Part shown: in pieces, positions 58,461 to 64,000 of the stretch
How the letters are laid out: every line of letters starts with the position of its first letter
Position numbering within the stretch: position 1 is the stretch's first letter
Assembly (NCBI RefSeq): GCF_006716745.1
Contig: NZ_VFPP01000001.1
Span: forward strand, 7,885,386-7,949,385
Source: Saccharothrix saharensis
Lineage (GTDB): Bacteria; Actinomycetota; Actinomycetes; Mycobacteriales; Pseudonocardiaceae
DNA length: 64,000 nt
Reading direction: 5' to 3'
Position numbers and translations under genes: made by a program
The notes under the pieces: model-generated
What the model was told of the DNA's origin: nothing
Databases searched by the model: none
The model's input: only the letters and a program-made list of their open reading frames with translations

Positions 58461-61400
58461 CCGAAGCGGTGGACCTGCCCCTCTCCGCCGGACAGGCCGA
58501 GATCTGGTTCGACGAGAAGCTCAACGGGCGGGGCGTCGCTTACAACTCGGCGGGCTACCTCGACATCCGCGGCCCGCTCGACGTGCCCGCCCTGATCGCC
58601 GCCGCCCGGGGCCTGGTCGACGAGGCCGAGTGCACCCGGACCCGGTACGTGGAGGTGGACGGCGCGCCGCGGCAGGTCGTGACGCCGCTGCCGGAGCTGC
58701 CGCTGGTCGAGCTCGCGCTGACCGCCGACGAGGCGGCCGACTGGATGCGCGCCGACCTGGCCACGCCGTTCTCGCTGGACGAGTTCCCGCTGTTCCGGCT
58801 CGCCGTGATCAGGGTGGCCGAGGACCGGCACTTCTTCTACATGCGCATCCACCACCTGCTGTGCGACGGGTACAGCCAGGTGGTGTTCTGGCGTCGGCTG
58901 GCCGAGCTGTATGCCGGGGTGGACGGGACGCCGATCCCGCCGCTGAGCGCACTGCTGGAGGGCGAGCGGGCTTACGAGGAGTCCGCGGCGGCGGTGAAGG
59001 ACAAGGACTTCTGGGCCGCCGCGTTCGAGGACACGCCGGACCTGGTGAGCCTGTCCACCCGCGCCGCGTCCGGCCCCGAGGTGCGGGGCTTCCTGCGCCG
59101 CACCGACGTGCTGTCGAAGGACACCGCGCGGGCGCTGCGCGAGCTGGCGAGCCGGTCGGCGTCCACCTGGCCGGCCGTGGTGCTGTCCGCGGTCGCCGTC
59201 TACACCCAGCGGCTGACCGGGGTGGGCGACGTGCTGCTGACCCTGCCCGCGACCGCCCGGATGGGCGCGACGATGCGCGCGGTGCCCGGCATGGTGGCGA
59301 ACTACCTGCCGCTGCGGGTGCCCGTGCGCCCGCGCGAGACCCGGTCGGACCTGCTGCGCCGCACGTCGCGCGAGCTGGCCAAGGCGCTCAAGCACCAGCG
59401 GCACCGGGTGAGCCGGATCCGCCGGGGCATGGGGCTCGCGACCGACGACCGGCGGCCGTTCGGCCCGTTCGTCAACATCCTGCCGCAGCAGACGACGTTC
59501 GCGCTGGGCGGGTGCGAGGTCGAGGTCAACAACCTGTCGACCGGCCTCATCGAAGACCTGATGCTGACCGTGGTGGACGCCCCCGACGGCGGGCTCGAGG
59601 TCCACCTCAACGGCAACCCCGAGCTGTACACCGACGAGGAGGCGCGGGCGCACCTGGCCCGCTTCACCGCGTTCCTGGAGCGGTTCGCCCGCGCGGACGA
59701 CGACGAGCCGTTGGCGCGGCTGGAGGTGCTGGACCCGGCCGAGCGGTCCGCGTGGCTGGGTGCGACGACCGGTGCGACCCGGCCCGACGCGTTCACCGAC
59801 GTGGTGGAGCAGGTGCGCTCGTTCGCCGCGCTGCGCCCGCACGCCGTCGCGGTGGTGGAGGACGACTTCGACGTCACGTACTCCTCGCTCGTCGCACGGG
59901 CGAGCGCGTTGTCCCGCGCGTTGTCCCGCGCGTTGGTCGGGGCCGACCTGGTCGGTGTGCTGGCCGCGCCCGGCGCGGGGTTCGTCTCGGCGGTGCTCGG
60001 CGTGCTCGGCGCCGGTGCCGCGTACGTCCCGTTGGACACGCGCGCGCCCGCCGTCCGCACCGCGGAGCTGGTGCGCGACAACGGGATCACGCGACTCGTG
60101 GTCGACCCGGCGCACCGCGCGCTGGCGCGGGAGATCGGCGTCGAGGCCGTCGTGCTGGACGGCGCGGAGGACACCGACCTCGCGCCCGTGCTCGGCGGAC
60201 CGGACGACCTGGCGTACGTGATCTTCACGTCCGGCTCGACGGGCAAGCCCAAGGGCGCGATGGTGCACCGGCGCGGCATGGTGAACCACCTGCTGGCCAA
60301 GGTCGAGGACCTGGGCCTGACCGACCGCGACAGCGTGGTGCAGAACGCGCCGCTGACGTTCGACATCTCGGTGTGGCAGATGCTCGCGCCGCTGGTGGCG
60401 GGCGGCCGGGTGCGGGTCGTCGGCCGGGAGACCGCGGCCGACCCGGACCAGCTGTTCGGCCTGGTCGCCGACGAGCGGATCAGCGTGCTGGAGCTGGTTC
60501 CGTCGTTGCTGCGGGCCGCGCTGGACGCGTGGGACGTGGTCGAGGCGCGGCCGAAGCTGCCGTCGCTGCGGCACCTCGTGGTGACCGGGGAGGCGTTGCC
60601 GCCGGACCTGTGCCTGCGCTGGTTCGCCCGCTTCCCGACCGTGCCGCTGGTCAACGCCTACGGCCCGACGGAGTGCTCGGACGACGTCACGCACGCGTTC
60701 GTCACGGTCGAGGACGCGGCGGGCACCACGCGCGTGCCGATCGGCCGCGCGGTCCGCAACACGATCCTGTACGTGCTGGGCGACGACCTGGGCCCGGTGC
60801 CCACCGGCGTGCCCGGTGAGCTGTACGTCGGCGGTGTCGGTGTCGGCCGCGGCTACCTGGGCGACCCGAAGCGCACCGCGGCCGCCTTCATGGCCGACCC
60901 GTTCTCGGGCGGCCGCATGTACCGCACCGGTGACCGCGTGGTGCGCCGCGAGGACGGTCAGCTGGAGTTCCTGGAGCGGCGTGACCACCAGGTCAAGGTG
61001 CGCGGCCACCGGATCGAGCTGGGCGAGATCGAGACGACCCTGCGCGGCCTGTCCGGCATCGCCGACGCCGCCGTGCGGGTCGCGCCGGACGCCTCCGGCG
61101 GCAAGCGGCTCGTCGGGTACGTCGTGGCGTCGAACGGCCGGCCGCTGGGCGACCTGCGGGCCCGGCTCGGCGAGGTGCTGCCCGAGCACCTGGTGCCGTC
61201 GGCGTTCGTGGAGCTGCCGGAGCTGCCGCTGACGCCGCACGGCAAGGTCGACCGCAAGGCGCTGCCCGAGCCCGACCCGACCGCCGGGGTGCGGGGACGC
61301 GCGCCGCGCACCCCGCGCGAACGCGTGCTGTGCGAGGTCGTGGCCGAGGTGCTCGGCCTGCGCGACGTCGGCCCCGACGACGACTTCTTCACCCTGGGCG

Positions 61401-64000
61401 GCGACAGCATCAGCTCGATCCAGGTGGTCAGCCGGGCCCGCCGGGCCGGGGTCGTGTTCACCTCGCGCGACGTGCTCAAGCACCGCACGCCGGCCGCGAT
61501 CGCCGCGATGGCGGCCGACGCGAACGGCGTGCAGGTCGCCGCGGACGACGGTGTCGGCGAGATCGAGCTGACGCCCATCGCGCACCAGCTCCGCGAGGAC
61601 CTGTCCGAGCTGACCGACGTCACCCGCCAGTACAGCCAGTACGTCGTGCTGCACGTGCCCACCGGGCTGGACGCGGTGAAGCTGGCCGGCGCGGTGCAGG
61701 CCGTGCTCGACCACCACGACGCGCTGCGCGCCAAGCTGTCCGTGCCCCTGCCGGGCCTGTGGTCCATGGAAGTGCTGCCGGTCGGCGCGATCCGCGCCAC
61801 CAAGCTCGTGCGCCGCGCCCAGCTCGCCGAGACCGACGACCTGGACGAGGCCGTGGCCGAGGAGGTCGCCCGCGCCCGCGCCGCGCTCGCGCCCGAAGAG
61901 GGTCGCGTGCTCCAGGCGGTGCTGGTGGACTCCGGCGTCGAGGCGCGGCTGGTGCTCGTGGTCCACCACCTCGTGGTGGACGGCGTCACGTGGCGGATCA
62001 TCGTGCCCGACCTGGCCGACGCGCTGGCCGGCACGCCGTTGCAGCCCGTGGGCACGTCCTACCGGCGCTGGTCGAAGGTGCTCGCCGAGCACGCCCGCGC
62101 CGGCGCCCGGGTCACCGAGCTGCCGCTGTGGGCCGACCAGCTCCAGCGCGGCGACGTGCCGCTGGGCAGCCGCCCGCTCGACCCCGCCCGGGACACGTAC
62201 GGCACGGCGCGGTCGCTGCGGCTCGTGCTGCCGACCGAGCCGACGGCCGCCCTGCTGACCAGGGTGCCCGCCGCGTTCCACGCCGAGATCAACGACGTGC
62301 TGCTGGCGGGCCTCGCGGTCGCGGTCGCCGACTGGCGGCGCAGGCGGCTCGGCGCGGCCGACCCGGCGGTGCTGGTCGAGGTCGAGGGCCACGGCCGCGA
62401 GCAGGTCGCCGACGAGCTGGACCTGTCCCGCACGGCGGGCTGGTTCACCAGCGTGTTCCCGCTGCGGGTCGACCCGGGCGAGCTGGACCGCGCCGACCTG
62501 TGGGCGGGCGGCGCGAGCGCGGGCGCGGCCATCAAGCGGGTCAAGGAGCAGTTGCGGGCCCTGCCCGACCACGGCATCGGCTTCGGCCTGCTGCGCTACC
62601 TCAACCCGCAGACCGTCGGCGCGCTGGCCCGGTTCGGCACGCCGCAGATCGGGTTCAACTACCTGGGTCGCGTCACCGCGGGTGACGGCGGCGAGTGGTC
62701 GCTGGACGCGGCCACGGCCATCGGCACGGGCGTGCACCCGGACATGCCGCTGCGGCACGTCCTCGCCGTCACGCCGGTGACGGAGGACGGCCCGCACGGG
62801 CCGACCCTGGTCGCCGACTGGCTGTGGGCCGACGGCCTGCTGTCCGACTCCGACGTCGAGGACGTCGCGCGCACGTGGTTCCGCGCGCTGGAGGCGTTCG
62901 TCGAGCACGCCGCGCTGCCCGGCGCGGGCGGCCACAGCCCGTCCGACTTCGACCTGGTCGACCTGACCGAGCCGGAGATCGCCGACCTCGAGCGCGAGAC
63001 CGGCTCGGTGCTGGACGTGCTGCCGCTGTCGCCGTTGCAGAAGGGCCTGCTGTTCCAGGCCGAGTTCGACCGCGACGGGGCGGACGTCTACACCCTGCAG
63101 GTCGTCGTGGACGTCGAGGGCGCGCTGGACGTCGGGGCGTTCCGCGCCGCGGCCGAGGCGCTGCTGCGCCGGCACCCGAACCTGCGCGCGTCGTTCCACT
63201 CCCGCCCGTCCGGCGACGCGGTGCAGGTCGTCCCGGTGTCGGCGGCCCTGCCGTGGGAGGAGGTCGACCTCACCGGCATGGACCCGGACGACGCGGCGCG
63301 CGAGCTGGCGCGGCTGACCGACGCCGACTGGGTGCGCCGGTTCGACATGGCCGACCCGCCGCTGCTGCGGTTCACCGCCGTGCGGCTGGCCGACGACCGG
63401 TTCCGGCTGATCTGGGCCGTGCACCACATCCTGGTGGACGGCTGGTCGATGCCGATCTTCGCCCGGGAGCTGTTCACCCTCACCGCCAACGGCGCCGACC
63501 CGACCGCCCTGCCGCCGGTCGCGCCCTCGCGCGGCTACCTGGAGTGGTTGGCGCGGCAGGACGAGCAGGCGGCGCGCGAGGCGTGGCGGACCGCGCTGGA
63601 CGGCGTCGACGAGGCGACCCGGATCGGCCCGGCCGAACGGGCCCGCGTCACCGAGCCGCCCGCGTCGCTGGTCGTGGACCTGCCGGAGGACTTCACCCGC
63701 ACCCTGTCGAACTGGGCGCGGGCCCGCGGCCTGACGCTGAACACCGTCATGCAGGGCGCGTGGGCGATCCTGCTCGGCCGCCTCACCGGGCGGCACGACG
63801 TGGTGTTCGGCGCGGTGCACTCGGGCCGACCGGTGGACCTGCCGGGCATGGAGTCGATGGTCGGCCTGTTCCTCAACACGCTGCCGGTGCGGGTGCGGCT
63901 GGACCCGGCGGCCCCGGTGTCGGACCTGCTGGCCCGCGTGCAGGACGAGCAGTTCGACCTGGCGCCGCACCACTTCCTCGGCCTGGCCGAGGTGCAGCAG
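58457..64000 (+). CDS. non-ribosomal peptide synthetase, 5' part (C-A-PCP-E-C...)
   Basis: At least 1848 residues, running off the window. The domains are an EntF-like condensation domain (1-425; HHLLCDG, His132-Gly138) and an adenylation domain (about 430-935; core YVIFTSGSTGKPKG near 586, Lys930 in HGKVDRK). A PCP (LGGDSIS, Ser984), an epimerisation domain (HHLVVDGVTWR near 1170; FGLLRYL, IGFNYLGR) and a second condensation domain (HHILVDG near 1656) follow. Hand alignment gives the A-domain code DIWEVTADD(K), close to a diaminobutyrate-type code as I remember it. Diaminopropionate is favoured by the coupled sbnAB genes. It would yield a D-residue capped by an acyl chain delivered from a stand-alone ACP. 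Confidence 0.9.
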   Translation, partial: MTEAVDLPLSAGQAEIWFDEKLNGRGVAYNSAGYLDIRGPLDVPALIAAARGLVDEAECTRTRYVEVDGAPRQVVTPLPELPLVELALTADEAADWMRADLATPFSLDEFPLFRLAVIRVAEDRHFFYMRIHHLLCDGYSQVVFWRRLAELYAGVDGTPIPPLSALLEGERAYEESAAAVKDKDFWAAAFEDTPDLVSLSTRAASGPEVRGFLRRTDVLSKDTARALRELASRSASTWPAVVLSAVAVYTQRLTGVGDVLLTLPATARMGATMRAVPGMVANYLPLRVPVRPRETRSDLLRRTSRELAKALKHQRHRVSRIRRGMGLATDDRRPFGPFVNILPQQTTFALGGCEVEVNNLSTGLIEDLMLTVVDAPDGGLEVHLNGNPELYTDEEARAHLARFTAFLERFARADDDEPLARLEVLDPAERSAWLGATTGATRPDAFTDVVEQVRSFAALRPHAVAVVEDDFDVTYSSLVARASALSRALSRALVGADLVGVLAAPGAGFVSAVLGVLGAGAAYVPLDTRAPAVRTAELVRDNGITRLVVDPAHRALAREIGVEAVVLDGAEDTDLAPVLGGPDDLAYVIFTSGSTGKPKGAMVHRRGMVNHLLAKVEDLGLTDRDSVVQNAPLTFDISVWQMLAPLVAGGRVRVVGRETAADPDQLFGLVADERISVLELVPSLLRAALDAWDVVEARPKLPSLRHLVVTGEALPPDLCLRWFARFPTVPLVNAYGPTECSDDVTHAFVTVEDAAGTTRVPIGRAVRNTILYVLGDDLGPVPTGVPGELYVGGVGVGRGYLGDPKRTAAAFMADPFSGGRMYRTGDRVVRREDGQLEFLERRDHQVKVRGHRIELGEIETTLRGLSGIADAAVRVAPDASGGKRLVGYVVASNGRPLGDLRARLGEVLPEHLVPSAFVELPELPLTPHGKVDRKALPEPDPTAGVRGRAPRTPRERVLCEVVAEVLGLRDVGPDDDFFTLGGDSISSIQVVSRARRAGVVFTSRDVLKHRTPAAIAAMAADANGVQVAADDGVGEIELTPIAHQLREDLSELTDVTRQYSQYVVLHVPTGLDAVKLAGAVQAVLDHHDALRAKLSVPLPGLWSMEVLPVGAIRATKLVRRAQLAETDDLDEAVAEEVARARAALAPEEGRVLQAVLVDSGVEARLVLVVHHLVVDGVTWRIIVPDLADALAGTPLQPVGTSYRRWSKVLAEHARAGARVTELPLWADQLQRGDVPLGSRPLDPARDTYGTARSLRLVLPTEPTAALLTRVPAAFHAEINDVLLAGLAVAVADWRRRRLGAADPAVLVEVEGHGREQVADELDLSRTAGWFTSVFPLRVDPGELDRADLWAGGASAGAAIKRVKEQLRALPDHGIGFGLLRYLNPQTVGALARFGTPQIGFNYLGRVTAGDGGEWSLDAATAIGTGVHPDMPLRHVLAVTPVTEDGPHGPTLVADWLWADGLLSDSDVEDVARTWFRALEAFVEHAALPGAGGHSPSDFDLVDLTEPEIADLERETGSVLDVLPLSPLQKGLLFQAEFDRDGADVYTLQVVVDVEGALDVGAFRAAAEALLRRHPNLRASFHSRPSGDAVQVVPVSAALPWEEVDLTGMDPDDAARELARLTDADWVRRFDMADPPLLRFTAVRLADDRFRLIWAVHHILVDGWSMPIFARELFTLTANGADPTALPPVAPSRGYLEWLARQDEQAAREAWRTALDGVDEATRIGPAERARVTEPPASLVVDLPEDFTRTLSNWARARGLTLNTVMQGAWAILLGRLTGRHDVVFGAVHSGRPVDLPGMESMVGLFLNTLPVRVRLDPAAPVSDLLARVQDEQFDLAPHHFLGLAEVQQ

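Noticed and set aside
1..64000. tRNA or rRNA genes, insertion sequences, integrase or phage attachment sites
   Set aside because: None was recognised on either strand. The only repeats are the short arrays listed, and no transposase-like protein is encoded.

Overview
The window is 64 kb of very GC-rich DNA in which nearly every gene starts with ATG or GTG, short overlaps of the ATGA/GTGA type are common, and TTA codons are almost absent. This, together with HelY-, Eis-, Lsr2- and SARP-type genes, points to a filamentous actinomycete, probably of the Pseudonocardiales (Saccharothrix/Actinosynnema/Lentzea-like). The order-level guess is inference.

Positions 1-28.3 kb are ordinary chromosome. 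They hold a Ski2-like RNA helicase, a DUF4333 lipid-envelope-type protein, an Eis acetyltransferase, a 5'-3' exonuclease, an M24 peptidase with an Lrp regulator, a class IV aminotransferase, a GlxA/DJ-1 pair, an ECF sigma factor, two MFS exporters, a membrane diguanylate cyclase, a CHAT-TPR protein, a decarboxylase/P1-peptidase/DUF4865 operon, a carboxylesterase, a DEAD-box helicase and an Lsr2-like nucleoid protein. One oddity lies between the MFS and diguanylate cyclase genes: three tandem ribosome-binding-site-plus-hexapeptide units (MRDKIW-like) on the minus strand.

From 28.5 kb to beyond the right edge lies a biosynthetic gene cluster that I do not recognise as a known compound. Two adjacent SARP activators are followed by a translationally coupled highly reducing type II PKS operon: ACP, KS-alpha, hydrolase, double-hotdog thioesterase, CLF, a two-gene dehydratase with a split active site, a ketoreductase and an HCCA-isomerase-like protein. 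A central block (36.7-45.8 kb) carries a large AAA/LuxR-type regulator, a Gfo/Idh oxidoreductase, an ABC exporter and a LysR regulator with a TTA codon. It is bounded on both sides by arrays of a 22-bp repeat. Next come a KAS III, an ATP-grasp ligase, a type III PLP decarboxylase and a second ACP, arranged like the butirosin BtrJ/BtrK/BtrI route to 4-aminobutyryl-ACP, plus a KAS III-like protein and two acyl-CoA dehydrogenase-like proteins. Finally there are a tryptophan halogenase on the minus strand, SbnB and SbnA homologues for 2,3-diaminopropionate, and the start of an NRPS (C-A-PCP-E-C...) whose first A domain has a diamino-acid-type code.

A working model is that the KAS III primes the PKS with 4-aminobutyryl-ACP, the PKS makes an amino-capped polyene acyl chain, and an EntF-like first condensation domain attaches it to D-diaminopropionate (or diaminobutyrate), with chlorotryptophan entering later. 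Four cluster promoters carry direct heptamer repeats at 11-bp spacing, 8-9 bp from a plausible -10, which is the classical SARP layout. They fall into two sequence classes (TATAG-type and GTCAG-type), matching the presence of two SARP genes.
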